Origin: a virus
Length of the DNA stretch: 64,000 nucleotides
Virus record (IMG/VR): IMGVR_UViG_3300036791_001056
Coordinates: 82,954 to 146,953 of that record
Strand: one strand, 5' to 3'
Positions 26,325 through 33,994 of this stretch are shown here, in pieces; within the stretch, counting starts at the first letter, position 1, and each line of letters starts with the position of its first letter. The position numbers and the translations under genes are program-made. The notes under the pieces were generated by a model that did no database searches, was not told where the DNA came from, and worked only from the letters and a program-made list of their open reading frames with translations.

Positions 26325-26366
26325 TGCTCAGCGCAGCGCGGCGTAGTCACGCCGCGCTGCTGAGCA
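26325..26366. terminator. Large hairpin between convergent genes
   Basis: TGCTCAGC and GCGCGGCGT pair with ACGCCGCGC and GCTGAGCA around an AGTC loop, with one small internal loop. It lies between the 25439 and 26376 genes, which converge. There is no long T run, so it is either a bidirectional terminator or an mRNA 3-prime stabiliser. Confidence 0.65.
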
Positions 26367-26375
26367 TCTGAGCAG

Positions 26376-26984
26376 CTAGGGTGCTGGCGGAGTGGGCTGC
26401 TCGACCGGGGTACCCGGGGTGATGACCAGGCTCGCCGCGGTGCCCGCGACCACGTCTACGCTGATGCTGCCACTGATGTTGTTCGGGTCCGTGGCGGTGA
26501 CCACGACTCCCACCGCCGGGCTGCCCGCGATCACGGTGCACGTCAGGGTGTCCGTTGAGACGCTGAGCGTGACGGCGCTCGAGGCATCGCCACCGTTGAG
26601 CGCCGCCCCCCAGGTGAGCGTGTCAGCGGTGGGGTTGCCCTTGGAGTCCTCGGGCTCGACAACGAGATCGACCTGCTGGGTGTCGGTAAGCTGCATGACG
26701 CCATCCTTTGTGATGAGAGGTGAGCGCGCACCGGTCGACTGATCCACTGGCGCGCTGGGAGTGATCCGCAGTGCCGTCGCAAACCCGCGGTCTAGCGTGA
26801 ACTCGAACAGGTTGGTGAGAATCGCCACGGTCCGAGCCAGGTCACGGATCGCCGCGTCACCGGTGCCGGGCTGGGTGACTATGCTCGCCACCCGCACTGC
26901 CTCAGTGAGCGCCAGCTCCCTCTTGCTCTGCTCTGCCGTCAACGGCTGCTCCTCGCGGTCGGGGTTTAGTATATAGCGAAGCAT
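26376..26984 (-). CDS. Ig-like (BIG-type) domain virion protein
   Basis: The product has 202 residues. The N-terminal ~90 are helical. From MQLTDTQQVDLVVEPEDSKG (about 96) to the end is an immunoglobulin-like beta-sandwich: WGAALNGGDASSAVTLSVST, GVVVTATDPN and GSISVDVVAGTAASLVITPG. Such domains decorate capsids or tails in many phages. It is directly downstream of TerL in the head operon. The Ig part could also be made alone from the internal ATG. Confidence 0.7.
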   Translation of the reverse strand: MLRYILNPDREEQPLTAEQSKRELALTEAVRVASIVTQPGTGDAAIRDLARTVAILTNLFEFTLDRGFATALRITPSAPVDQSTGARSPLITKDGVMQLTDTQQVDLVVEPEDSKGNPTADTLTWGAALNGGDASSAVTLSVSTDTLTCTVIAGSPAVGVVVTATDPNNISGSISVDVVAGTAASLVITPGTPVEQPTPPAP

Positions 26985-27012
26985 CAGTCAGCACACCCGG
27001 ACAAGGTGCACG

Positions 27013-27273
27013 TCACGGCAACAGAGGTGAGTTTTGCTCAATCATGGGGTCCGCTGTCCTCTTCAGTGCCTCGTTATGCGCGGCGCACGCTGCCTCAGCG
27101 AGTTCGGGCGTGTCCATCATCCCGATCACGGTGTCGGCCTTCCAGTCATCTTCTCCGCCCGTCCGGGCGTAAATGGTGCGGCCGAGAGACCGGCCGGTGC
27201 GCCATGAAAGCGCAGTGAGATCAGTGGCTACGACCCTCATCCTCTCAGGAAACTCGGACGGCGCCTCCACCAT
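27013..27273 (-). CDS. Small conserved phage protein
   Basis: The product has 86 residues with MRVVATDLTALSWRTGRSLG, IYARTGGEDDWKADTVIGMM and ELAEAACAAHNEAL, a pattern I have seen in small actinophage proteins of unknown function. ATG 27273 lies 8 bases after the TerL stop; the internal ATG at MRVVAT is an alternative start. Confidence 0.65.
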   Translation of the reverse strand: MVEAPSEFPERMRVVATDLTALSWRTGRSLGRTIYARTGGEDDWKADTVIGMMDTPELAEAACAAHNEALKRTADPMIEQNSPLLP

Positions 27274-27281
27274 CAGCCGCT

Positions 27282-29603
27282 TCAGGTCTCGAGGACAACT
27301 GGTGAGCCGCACTTGGGGCACGTCAAGCGCGGCTGCTTAGTGGCTGGGTCAATGCTGACGAATGGGTGCTGGCAGCTCTCGCACCGGGTGACCCCGTACG
27401 CCGCCAAGAACGACCCGCCGATGAGGTCCTTCAGGGCTGAGATGGCCCAGACACACGCGTCAATCCGGTCTGGTGACTCCCCGTCCATGGGAGTCCACGC
27501 ACAGTTATGGACAAGGATCCCATTTGCAAAATACTCATGCTGCCCGGTCACCGTAATGTTGTACACCGCGCTTGGCACCGCGTTCACCTGGACGGAGTGG
27601 ACCGTGCTTTCGGCCACACTCACGTGAGCAAAACGCTGCGCGAACTCCTGTTGAGATGAACTCTTGATCACACTCAACACACTGGACCGTGATTTCTCGC
27701 TGCTTACGCCGTTGCCATGCATCAGTGCTCTTCTGCTTCTGCTGGTCTCCCCGGTATGCGTACATACCAGTGACTCGCTCAGATTTATGGTGAGAGATGT
27801 GATCATGGCGTGACAATAGCATGAGATTGCTGATGTCATTATTGTCGGGGTCGTGATCGATGTGGTGCACGTGATGCCCGTTGGGTATGGGACCGTGATA
27901 TTCTTCCCAGACGTCGCGATGGAGAAGTTTAGCGCCCCGTGACCGTGATGTGATCCAGTACGTGCCGTTCCACTTGTAATACCGCTCACCGTTGCGCTCG
28001 ATGAATGGGAACGCTGATTTTCGGCTGCGACGGGACTTCCGGCTTTCATGCACCTTGTAATCTTAGCACCAGGAACCAGCGCACCAGCGGGAACAAAGCC
28101 ACTTCCCGGGCTGAACACTGGGTGATCAGGTGTGCACGTGATGGTGTCGCCGTTTTTTGCTGTGATTGTTACGGTCCGGCGAATGCCTGTAAAGCCAGAG
28201 TGCGTGACTGGCCGCCAGCCAGCTCTCGTCATTACCAAGTCACGGCACGTTACCTGCTCAATGGGAATCTCACCACGCATGGTTGTTATTGCTGTCCCAG
28301 CGATCAAGCACATCTGGTCCTCAAGATACGGGAACGTGCCCACGTGGCTGATGCGGCGCTGCTCATACAACGATGAGATCGGCTCCGCGCGGATGGCCTT
28401 GCCGCGCGTGGCGCGCACCGCCTGGAACGGGATGTTCGGGTCCACCGTCTTCAGCAACGTCCCGATGAAGTCCCCGCCGTTGTTGACCTCCGCGACGACG
28501 CGGTCTGCCTTGAACTCATGGTACACCGCGATGACCCTCTTCATCGCCTCCATGGGTGTGGCGCGCAGCGTGAAGTCACCAAGCACGTAGCCGCGGCCGT
28601 TCTTAGCCGCACCGGCCACGATGACGCCAGTCTGGGCGCTGGCCTCGCCGTCAGTGACTGCCGGGTCCACCCCGACGACGACGCGGATGAGGTCGGGCAC
28701 CAGTGCCGGGTCGGTGACGCGGGTCTCTTCGAACCAGTCGCGCTGCCACAGCGCGCCCGGCACATCATCCAAGATCTCGGCCTCGAGCTCTTGCCGGCCG
28801 AGGCGCGTGCCCAGCAGCGGCGCGATGACGTTCTCCTGGTACTCCTTCGTCAAGTTCTCGATGTTGTCCATCGTCCGGCCGCGCGTGATCATCGTGGTCG
28901 TGCGCTGGAGAATGCCCATCCGTGATGGGTCCGGGTCACTCGTGCGCAGCAGCGCGACCGGGCGCGGCGTCGTGGCTATGACCACCTGCGTGCGGTAGTC
29001 CTCGTCCCAGCCGGTCTTCTTAGGCAGCCGCAGCGTGATGACCAGGTTGCTCCACGTGGTGTCTGCCACGAGCCCCTTGTGCGCGTCCTGCCAGAACGCG
29101 GCCTCGTCCGCCCAGGCAAAGTGGAACTGCGGCCCGCGCAGCCGCCACGGCTTCTCAGCCGAGAAGGACTTGAACCCAGACCCGTTGGCGAGCCGCACCT
29201 CACCGAGCGTGCGGTTGTACCCGTCGTCCTCCGAGTGGTTCCGGAACTCGTCACGGTTGAAGCACGCGATGAGTCCGCTCTCGCCCTCGAGCATGGTGTC
29301 ACGGGTGTCAGCAAAGGTCTTCCCGACCAGCGCAATGCGCGCTCCCGGGTAGTCACGCGCCTTCTGCGCTGCCCACTCGGCGGCAGTGCGCGACTTCCCC
29401 CAGCCTCTTCCAGCGAGAATGCACCACACGAACCACGTACCCGGCGGAGCCAGCTGCTCCGGTCGCGCGATCTCGCGCCAGGGACGCTTGATGAGCCCGT
29501 CTTCCAAGTCGCGCACCCGCTTGATCTCCTGCTGCAGCTCGCGCAGGCGCCGCAGGCGCTCGAGGCGCAGCCCGGCGAGGGAGTCCGCGGTCTTGGCTGC
29601 CAT
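27282..29603 (-). CDS. terL: Terminase large subunit with intein
   Basis: The 773-residue precursor gives 504 residues after removal of an intein (432-700). Walker A is LAGRGWGKS (63-71); Walker B is FAWADEAAF (about 163-171). The nuclease domain has VVVGVDPAV (Asp) and RVVAEVNNGGDFI, and the C terminus has SPDRIDACVWA. A final zinc ribbon, CESCQH...CPKCGSP, closes the protein. The enzyme cuts and pumps phage DNA into the prohead through the portal. ATG 29603 is divergent from the 29611 promoter. The intein is inserted just before the conserved CAWTPMD..SPDR segment. Confidence 0.93.
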   Translation of the reverse strand: MAAKTADSLAGLRLERLRRLRELQQEIKRVRDLEDGLIKRPWREIARPEQLAPPGTWFVWCILAGRGWGKSRTAAEWAAQKARDYPGARIALVGKTFADTRDTMLEGESGLIACFNRDEFRNHSEDDGYNRTLGEVRLANGSGFKSFSAEKPWRLRGPQFHFAWADEAAFWQDAHKGLVADTTWSNLVITLRLPKKTGWDEDYRTQVVIATTPRPVALLRTSDPDPSRMGILQRTTTMITRGRTMDNIENLTKEYQENVIAPLLGTRLGRQELEAEILDDVPGALWQRDWFEETRVTDPALVPDLIRVVVGVDPAVTDGEASAQTGVIVAGAAKNGRGYVLGDFTLRATPMEAMKRVIAVYHEFKADRVVAEVNNGGDFIGTLLKTVDPNIPFQAVRATRGKAIRAEPISSLYEQRRISHVGTFPYLEDQMCLIAGTAITTMRGEIPIEQVTCRDLVMTRAGWRPVTHSGFTGIRRTVTITAKNGDTITCTPDHPVFSPGSGFVPAGALVPGAKITRCMKAGSPVAAENQRSHSSSATVSGITSGTARTGSHHGHGALNFSIATSGKNITVPYPTGITCTTSITTPTIMTSAISCYCHAMITSLTINLSESLVCTHTGETSRSRRALMHGNGVSSEKSRSSVLSVIKSSSQQEFAQRFAHVSVAESTVHSVQVNAVPSAVYNITVTGQHEYFANGILVHNCAWTPMDGESPDRIDACVWAISALKDLIGGSFLAAYGVTRCESCQHPFVSIDPATKQPRLTCPKCGSPVVLET
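27504..28310 (-). other. Intein of TerL, central region overlaps an HNH gene in another frame
   Basis: The insert has 269 residues. It starts at Cys in QM|CLIAGTAITTMRG, has TCTPDHPVF as block B, and ends ITVTGQHEYFANGILVHN followed by Cys. The ~150 residues between the splicing blocks are Ser/Thr-rich with no recognisable domain, because this stretch encodes an HNH endonuclease in a different frame (27535-28053). Confidence 0.85.
27535..28053 (-). CDS. HNH endonuclease nested out of frame inside the TerL intein
   Basis: The product has 172 residues from GTG 28053. It has an intact HNH core, HHVHHIDHDPDNNDISNLML with following HDHISHH, and a C-terminal zinc finger, CVECDQEF...FCSRECGRKH. Its frame is shifted by one relative to TerL, yet both frames are open throughout. 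A TAA closes this frame just upstream of the GTG, and the Shine-Dalgarno sequence is weak. It may be a separately translated homing endonuclease, or two compensating indels may have moved an originally in-frame domain out of frame. Confidence 0.8.
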   Translation of the reverse strand: MHESRKSRRSRKSAFPFIERNGERYYKWNGTYWITSRSRGAKLLHRDVWEEYHGPIPNGHHVHHIDHDPDNNDISNLMLLSRHDHISHHKSERVTGMYAYRGDQQKQKSTDAWQRRKQREITVQCVECDQEFISTGVRAAFCSRECGRKHGPLRPGERGAKRGVQHYGDRAA

Positions 29604-29610
29604 GGTCTTG

Positions 29611-29639
29611 TTTACACCAGCGCATCGATGTGGTAGAGT
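29611..29639 (+). promoter_or_regulatory. Promoter, TTTACA-17-TAGAGT
   Basis: TTTACA (29611-29616), a 17-bp spacer ACCAGCG..TCGATGTGG type and TAGAGT (29634-29639). It begins 8 bases from the divergent terL start and serves 29673. Confidence 0.85.
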
Positions 29640-29672
29640 AGTACCAAGGAACAGGAATGAGAGGAGCCTGAG

Positions 29673-29945
29673 ATGCCGAGCTCACCCACCGAGGTGATCA
29701 TCAGTGACGAGTATCAGGTCGTGGAGTTCCGTGCCCAGATGACAGCTGATGGCTTCACGAACCGCGAGACCGGCCCAGTCAGTAGTGGTCACTTTCCCGT
29801 GCTCACCGATCAGTCACCTGATGGCGACCCGCCTGATGTCGCGCGGCACCGCGCCATGGTTTACGCCGACACCTGCAGCAGGTCAGTTCTCGGAACAGTC
29901 ACGTACCGCGTCCGCCGGGTCCAGGTCTACACGGTTGAGTGGTGA
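29673..29945 (+). CDS. Unknown 90-residue protein
   Basis: Acidic central region (DQSPDGDPPDVARHR) flanked by beta-like segments (YQVVEFRAQM; GTVTYRVRRVQVYTVEW). No family is recognised. ATG follows GAGAGGAG. First gene of the 29.7-31.8 kb plus-strand cassette. Confidence 0.6.
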   Translation: MPSSPTEVIISDEYQVVEFRAQMTADGFTNRETGPVSSGHFPVLTDQSPDGDPPDVARHRAMVYADTCSRSVLGTVTYRVRRVQVYTVEW

Positions 29946-29951
29946 CGAAAG

Positions 29952-30188
29952 ATGTTTGTGAGTGAAGACGGTCGCTGGCGAGTCAGCACGATCTCACTCA
30001 ACGGCCGGGAGCGCGTGCGGGTCGAGTGCAGCAACATCGCAGACGCGCCCGTTCACGGGGACGGCGCACACCGCACGGGCATCATCAGCGGGCCGGGCGG
30101 CTGGTACTGGGTAGCGGACCTGGCCGGCCCGGCGGACGTTGAGCGGTACGTGCCGCTCGTTAGCTTGAGGGAGATCAGCAATGGGTAA
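29952..30188 (+). CDS. Unknown 78-residue protein
   Basis: Beta-rich small protein (WRVSTISLNGRERVRVECSN, GGWYWVADLAGPADVERYVP). It overlaps the 30181 gene by 8 bases. No family is recognised. Confidence 0.6.
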   Translation: MFVSEDGRWRVSTISLNGRERVRVECSNIADAPVHGDGAHRTGIISGPGGWYWVADLAGPADVERYVPLVSLREISNG

Positions 30189-30633
30189 GCAAACGCACGG
30201 TGACCCGCTCACTGGCGGCGGGCTCGATCTGCGCGACCTGGTGTTCCGGGCGCTGGATCACGCCCGCGAGAACGGTCACGAGGAGTTCCTGCACCTGCCC
30301 GCCGCTGAGGTGGCGAATGATCTTCGTGAGTACGACTGGGACCTGGAGAATGATGACCCGGCCGAGCTCACGCCGCTGGTCACCGAGTGGCGCAGGCGGC
30401 ACGGCATCATCATCACAGAAGATGAGCTGGTGACTGACGTTGCCGTCATTGACTTTCCCATCACGCTGCGTGTCACGCTCACCGCTGGCCAGCTGCGCCG
30501 GTACCAGCACTATCACGGGCTGACCAGCGGCAGCCCGCGCACCCACGTTGAGAGCTACATCCGGTCAGCACTGTACAGCAGTCACGAGTCATTCGATGAG
30601 GATGACATTACCATCACTATGGAGGAATCATGA
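30181..30633 (+). CDS. Unknown acidic 150-residue protein
   Basis: Helical N-terminal half (DLRDLVFRALDHARENGHEEF, VANDLREYDWDLENDDPAEL) and a C-terminal half with DFPITLRVTLTAGQLRRYQHYH and an acidic end (SFDEDDITITMEES). No known family. It overlaps the following secreted-protein gene by four bases (ATGA). Confidence 0.6.
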   Translation: MGKQTHGDPLTGGGLDLRDLVFRALDHARENGHEEFLHLPAAEVANDLREYDWDLENDDPAELTPLVTEWRRRHGIIITEDELVTDVAVIDFPITLRVTLTAGQLRRYQHYHGLTSGSPRTHVESYIRSALYSSHESFDEDDITITMEES

Positions 30634-31079
30634 AGAAGATCGCAGGAGCCATCACGCTCGGGGCGGTCAGCGCGGCCGTCCTGCTCGCCAGTCCCGGCAC
30701 CAGCTCCGCGGCGACCGCGCCGCCGGTGCACGACAAGGTCAAGGGCTGCGCGCCGCTGGCGCGCACGCTGCATCACTGGTGGCCGCCACTGCTGCGGGCG
30801 CAGCCGGTCAGTGACCCGGATCTCGAGCTGTACCCGTGGCAGCCCGCGGCCAGCGCGATCGGCAGCTACATCAGCGACCCGGCGGTGGGCCAGTGGCTGC
30901 CGCAGTGGATCGCAGAGGCGGCGGGCGCCGTCAGCACGCTGGGCATCCGGGTGGGACCGTACCCGGAGGTGCCGCAGGCCGTTCACAACGGAGCGGTGCG
31001 CGACCTGGCGCAGGCGTTCGGCCACATGCACTACTGGTGCCCGGCGTCGATCCCAGCAAGGTGGGTGACGCCTAAGTGA
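30630..31079 (+). CDS. Secreted protein with signal peptide
   Basis: The product has 149 residues. MKKIAGAITLGAVSAAVLLA then SPGTSSAATA is a typical signal peptide with a likely cleavage near residue 28. The mature part has two Cys (one in KGCAPLA, one in HYWCPAS) that could form a disulfide, and is Trp-rich. No family is recognised. A phage-encoded exported protein could act in the cell envelope, for example in lysis or superinfection exclusion, but nothing shows which. Confidence 0.65.
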   Translation: MKKIAGAITLGAVSAAVLLASPGTSSAATAPPVHDKVKGCAPLARTLHHWWPPLLRAQPVSDPDLELYPWQPAASAIGSYISDPAVGQWLPQWIAEAAGAVSTLGIRVGPYPEVPQAVHNGAVRDLAQAFGHMHYWCPASIPARWVTPK

Positions 31080-31374
31080 GGCCGCGCACGGTGGAAGAGA
31101 TCATCACCACGCCGACGACCTAGCTGCGCGGTTCGAGGAAGACAGCCTTGGCCCTGGCCGTGTGGTCGACGGCGCTTCGCTTCGTCAGGTGCGCGTGGCT
31201 TTCGAGTCGAAAGCCCGTGCTGAGCGTGACCTGGCCGACGCGGTGACCGTCGCCCGAGCCGAAAGGCACTCGTGTGCTGCGATCGGAGCTATGGTCGGCA
31301 CTTCCGAGGAAGCGGCACGCCAGCGTTATGGCGTGCATCTCCCCGGCGTCAGCTACCCAGAGCCCAGCCAGTGA
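31076..31374 (+). pseudogene. Frameshifted small HTH-like protein
   Basis: GTG 31076 opens VRPRTVEEIIT, which hits TAG; the continuation HADDLAARFEEDSLG...RAERDLADAVTVARAERHSC AAIGAMVGTSEEAARQRYG is open in the frame one base back. Together they read as one protein of about 99 residues of an actinobacterial type with an AAIGAMVGTSEEAARQRY helix-turn-helix-like end. One missing C in a run near 31106 would explain it. It is either a decayed gene or a sequence error. The shorter piece from GTG 31162 could still be made alone. Confidence 0.6.
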
Positions 31375-31403
31375 TCGTGCATCTTAGTTTTGTGTGATAT
31401 AGT
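31375..31403 (+). promoter_or_regulatory. Extended -10 promoter for the 31466 gene
   Basis: TGTGATATAGT gives an extended -10 (TATAGT 31398-31403); the -35 is poor (TCGTGC). The leader that follows contains a GGAGCA...TGCTCC hairpin (31419-31443), which could affect translation or mRNA stability. Confidence 0.6.
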
Positions 31404-31465
31404 TATAACTAGCTAGCAGGAGCACAAAACAAGCAGATGCTCCTCAGACACAGAAAGGCGCACCT

Positions 31466-31789
31466 ATGCGCAACGGGCAGGTAACCAGCCCAGATGCTCC
31501 CCGCGTCGCCCCGGTCGTGTACATCGATCTAGACATCGTTCCATTTGAGTACATGACCGATGATGAGTTGCGTGATCAAGCAGCGCGCGCTTGCACGATC
31601 GAGGCGTACCCGAGCCTCAAGGCATTGTTGCTCACTCTACGCGGCCCCGGTGGCAACGGCACCATTCCGGTCTACCGCATCGAAGGCCCACTCAATCACA
31701 TCATCAGGTGGTTGGTCGCCCAGTACGGCGCCGGCACCACCAGCGAGTCGGTTGAGTTTTTCGCTGACCAGATGTGCTTGGCTAAGTAA
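31466..31789 (+). CDS. Unknown 107-residue protein
   Basis: The N terminus has VVYIDLDIVPFEYMTDDELRD; the rest is mixed with IPVYRIEGPLNHIIRWLV. No family is recognised. Lower GC and less biased codons than its neighbours suggest recent acquisition. GAAAGGCG precedes ATG, and a strong terminator follows. Confidence 0.6.
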   Translation: MRNGQVTSPDAPRVAPVVYIDLDIVPFEYMTDDELRDQAARACTIEAYPSLKALLLTLRGPGGNGTIPVYRIEGPLNHIIRWLVAQYGAGTTSESVEFFADQMCLAK

Positions 31790-31802
31790 ACCAAGCCGCG
31801 CG

Positions 31803-31843
31803 AGCGCCGGTGATTACGGTCTACCGGCGCTTACGCGTTTTTT
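31803..31843 (+). terminator. Rho-independent terminator
   Basis: A perfect 9-bp stem AGCGCCGGT / ACCGGCGCT with an 11-base loop is followed, after six bases, by T6 (31838-31843). It ends the 29673-31789 cassette just before the convergent TerS gene. Confidence 0.9.
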
Positions 31844-32362
31844 CTAGCCCCCAGTGCCGAGCCGGTGATCACGCAGCTCAGCCTCGAGCCGCGCGATCTC
31901 CGCATCTACGCTGTCGATGGTCAGTACCTCGGTGCGCGTCGGCGCATTGAGGCCGAGCAGCTTGGCGCGCTGCTCCTTGATCTTCAGGATCCGGTCCACG
32001 ACCTCCAGCACGAAGCGATCATCGTTGAGCGGCTCGCCATCATCGTCACGGATGATGCGCCCGTTGTTGACCAGCACGTGAGATGCCCGCAACTCCACCC
32101 AGCAGGCGCGCTCCAGCTCATCGAGCGATACCAGCTCGAGGACGCGCTGCTCGTCGCGCGCCACTCGGATCGTCGTCGCCAGCCCACGGCGGATCGCCGC
32201 GGCCGCGCGCTCCGGGTTGCCGCTCAGGCCGAGCTGGTCCGCGATCTCCTCGAGCGACCAGCCCAGCGCGCGCAGCCTCACGGCGTACGCGTCGCGCTGG
32301 ACGCCCTTCTTGAAGATGCGGCTGCCCCGGGCCGGGACGGGCAAGAGGATGTCTTCAGGCAT
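31844..32362 (-). CDS. Terminase small subunit (likely)
   Basis: The product has 172 residues. A helix-turn-helix, GWSLEEIADQLGLSGNPERA (about 34-53), precedes a helical region with LDELERACWVELRASHVLVNN, an acidic loop and the oligomerisation-type helix ILKIKEQRAKLLGLNAPTRT, ending DAEIARLEAELRDH. This matches actinophage TerS proteins that recognise packaging DNA and feed TerL. It lies upstream of terL in the same direction, separated by the plus-strand 29673-31789 cassette. Its stop abuts the T run of the opposing terminator. Confidence 0.75.
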   Translation of the reverse strand: MPEDILLPVPARGSRIFKKGVQRDAYAVRLRALGWSLEEIADQLGLSGNPERAAAAIRRGLATTIRVARDEQRVLELVSLDELERACWVELRASHVLVNNGRIIRDDDGEPLNDDRFVLEVVDRILKIKEQRAKLLGLNAPTRTEVLTIDSVDAEIARLEAELRDHRLGTGG

Positions 32363-32367
32363 GCTTG

Positions 32368-32396
32368 TTTACACCAGCGCTTCGATGTGATAGAGT
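32368..32396 (+). promoter_or_regulatory. Promoter, TTTACA-17-TAGAGT, giving a leaderless mRNA
   Basis: TTTACA (32368-32373), spacer CCAGCGCTTCGATGTGA and TAGAGT (32391-32396); the ATG of the 32404 gene is 7 bases downstream. The core is nearly identical to the 29611 and 32824 promoters. Confidence 0.85.
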
Positions 32397-32403
32397 TTAT
32401 TAC

Positions 32404-32817
32404 ATGAAGGAGTACAAGTTCCGCCGGTACGCCGCGGGCGTCAGCGCGGTCCGGCAGGGAAACCGCGCCGCACCGGTCAAGCGCGGCTGGTGGGCGTTCC
32501 CAGCCGGCTGGGAAAAGCACGCGGGCAACGTGCCCGCTGGTGTCGCACGCCGCTGGCACACGCTCATCGTGCCGGCTGACGCGCTGATTTTCGTGGGCTG
32601 GGACCGCCGGGGCGTGCTGCACCGTGACGGGTTCTTCAACGTGGGCCCGTGGCAGTACATGAGCGTGGAGGACGCGATGCTGGGCTTCGAGCGCATACGC
32701 GCCCATACCCTCAGCATCGTCATCACTCAGCCGCAGTGGCGGGGCTTCCTGCTGCGCAAGGCCTTCGACGCTGATCACCTGCAGTGCTTCATCCCTGCCG
32801 CTGTGAACGTGCGGTGA
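32404..32817 (+). CDS. Unknown 137-residue protein, leaderless
   Basis: The product is basic and aromatic-rich (YKFRRYAAGVSAVRQGNR, WWAFPAGWEKHAG, DALIFVGWDRRGVLHRDGFF). No family is recognised. The ATG at 32404 is 7 bases from the -10, with no Shine-Dalgarno sequence. It is divergent from TerS. Confidence 0.6.
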   Translation: MKEYKFRRYAAGVSAVRQGNRAAPVKRGWWAFPAGWEKHAGNVPAGVARRWHTLIVPADALIFVGWDRRGVLHRDGFFNVGPWQYMSVEDAMLGFERIRAHTLSIVITQPQWRGFLLRKAFDADHLQCFIPAAVNVR

Positions 32818-32823
32818 TCGTTG

Positions 32824-32852
32824 TTTACACCAGCACTTCGATGTGATAGACT
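32824..32852 (+). promoter_or_regulatory. Promoter, TTTACA-17-TAGACT
   Basis: TTTACA (32824-32829), spacer CCAGCACTTCGATGTGA, TAGACT (32847-32852), then a leader with AGAGCAGAGG before the ATG at 32888. It differs from the 32368 promoter at only two positions of the 29-bp core. Confidence 0.85.
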
Positions 32853-32887
32853 AACTATAGGAAAAGGAACAGAGCAGAGGATCACAC

Positions 32888-33031
32888 ATGCAGCCACTCA
32901 AGCCTGAGCACGCGGACCGGATATCTAGCCAGATCACACTGACCGCGGTGAGCAGCGTAACTGGGACGTGCGTCAGCGCGGCATGCGCTAACCCAGCGGT
33001 CGCGATCGTCACGATCAGGAGGCCCCAGTGA
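32888..33031 (+). CDS. 47-residue unknown protein
   Basis: The ORF starts MQPLKPEHADRISSQITLTA and ends IVTIRRPQ. It follows the 32824 promoter with AGAGG 9 bases before ATG, and its stop overlaps the next GTG by four bases. No family is recognised. Confidence 0.6.
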   Translation: MQPLKPEHADRISSQITLTAVSSVTGTCVSAACANPAVAIVTIRRPQ

Positions 33032-33351
33032 TCGGGAACCACAACCGGTCCGGCAGCCGCGTTACCGCCAGCGGGACCACTGAGGAGTGGCGCCGCAACG
33101 GCTGGCGCCGCGAGGGGCACTGCAACCGCTGCGACAACGGGCTGTTCCACAACCGGCGCCGGCGCGGCGCCGGAGGCGAGCACCCCAGCGGCGTCAGCCT
33201 CGCCGCGAATGATCCCTCCCGCATCGACAACATCTGGGAAGATGAGATCGCTCCCGGCGAGAAAGCCGGCCTACGCCGCCGGGTTCGCGCCCGCGGTCGC
33301 GCTGAGGTGCGCCGCGTCATTCGTGAGGAGACTGCTCATGGAACTGGATGA
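33028..33351 (+). CDS. Basic zinc-ribbon-like protein
   Basis: The product has 107 residues with CNRCDNGLFHNRRRRG and many Arg residues. One CxxC pair is visible and a second is missing, so metal binding is uncertain. It is coupled to the previous gene by GTGA. Confidence 0.55.
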   Translation: MIGNHNRSGSRVTASGTTEEWRRNGWRREGHCNRCDNGLFHNRRRRGAGGEHPSGVSLAANDPSRIDNIWEDEIAPGEKAGLRRRVRARGRAEVRRVIREETAHGTG

Positions 33352-33400
33352 GCTCATCAGTGCAGAAGACGGGATCGTAATGACTGAGTCGCAGCGGTGA
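33338..33400 (+). CDS. Possible 20-residue acidic microprotein
   Basis: ATG 33338 reads MELDELISAEDGIVMTESQR and stops. GAGGAG lies 7 bases upstream, inside the end of the 33028 gene. Such a short ORF can arise by chance. Confidence 0.3.
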   Translation: MELDELISAEDGIVMTESQR

Positions 33401-33403
33401 CGA

Positions 33404-33595
33404 GTGAGCATGATGCACTTTGAGATCAAGCGCTGTGGCCGGATCGGCTACATGGTGTACATGGTGATGGACAGCGGGCCACTGAGCCGGCTGCCTGACG
33501 GCCTGCCAGTAGACGCAGCCATCACGAGGCGGGGAGCTCAACGGCTCGTTAAGAGGCGTCAGCGGCGGCTGCAGCGGGCGCGGGGGATGGAATGA
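33404..33595 (+). CDS. Small basic protein
   Basis: The product has 63 residues, with a hydrophobic centre (IGYMVYMVMDSGPL) and a very basic end (LVKRRQRRLQRARG). The start is GTG 33404 or ATG 33410. No family is recognised. Confidence 0.45.
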   Translation: MSMMHFEIKRCGRIGYMVYMVMDSGPLSRLPDGLPVDAAITRRGAQRLVKRRQRRLQRARGME

Positions 33596-33643
33596 ACATT
33601 CTACGTCACACGAGCTGCGCGGTAACTGAGCAAGGAGTTAACC

Positions 33644-33994
33644 ATGTTCTACTGCGATCCCTGCGCCGTCCGGCGCGGCTGGCCCCAGACGATCTTTCGC
33701 AGTGATGGGCACTGTGAGTGCTGTGGTCACGCCCGTGAGTGCTCAGACCTGCCGAGCAAGTACCTGCCACTGCCGCCCCGAGAGGTCCGAGAGGGACAGC
33801 TCTTCACCTACGTGAACTACCCGGATGGACACCTGCGCATCATCCGGCTCGTGCGCAGCGGTCGCGTTTACCACGCTGACGCGCTGGTGCCGGGCGCGCG
33901 CTGGGACCGGTACTTTAACATCGCGCAGGTTGACTGGCGCGTCACCGCTTGGGTGGCAGCCAGCGGGGCCGAGGCACCTAAGGAGCAGCCGTGA
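33644..33994 (+). CDS. Zinc-ribbon protein with C-terminal beta domain
   Basis: The product has 116 residues. CDPCAVRR and CECCGHARECSD form a zinc ribbon (about 4-33), followed by a beta-like domain (GQLFTYVNYPDGHLRIIRLV, RVYHADALVPGARWDRYFNI). AAGGAG precedes ATG. The function is unknown. Confidence 0.6.
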   Translation: MFYCDPCAVRRGWPQTIFRSDGHCECCGHARECSDLPSKYLPLPPREVREGQLFTYVNYPDGHLRIIRLVRSGRVYHADALVPGARWDRYFNIAQVDWRVTAWVAASGAEAPKEQP

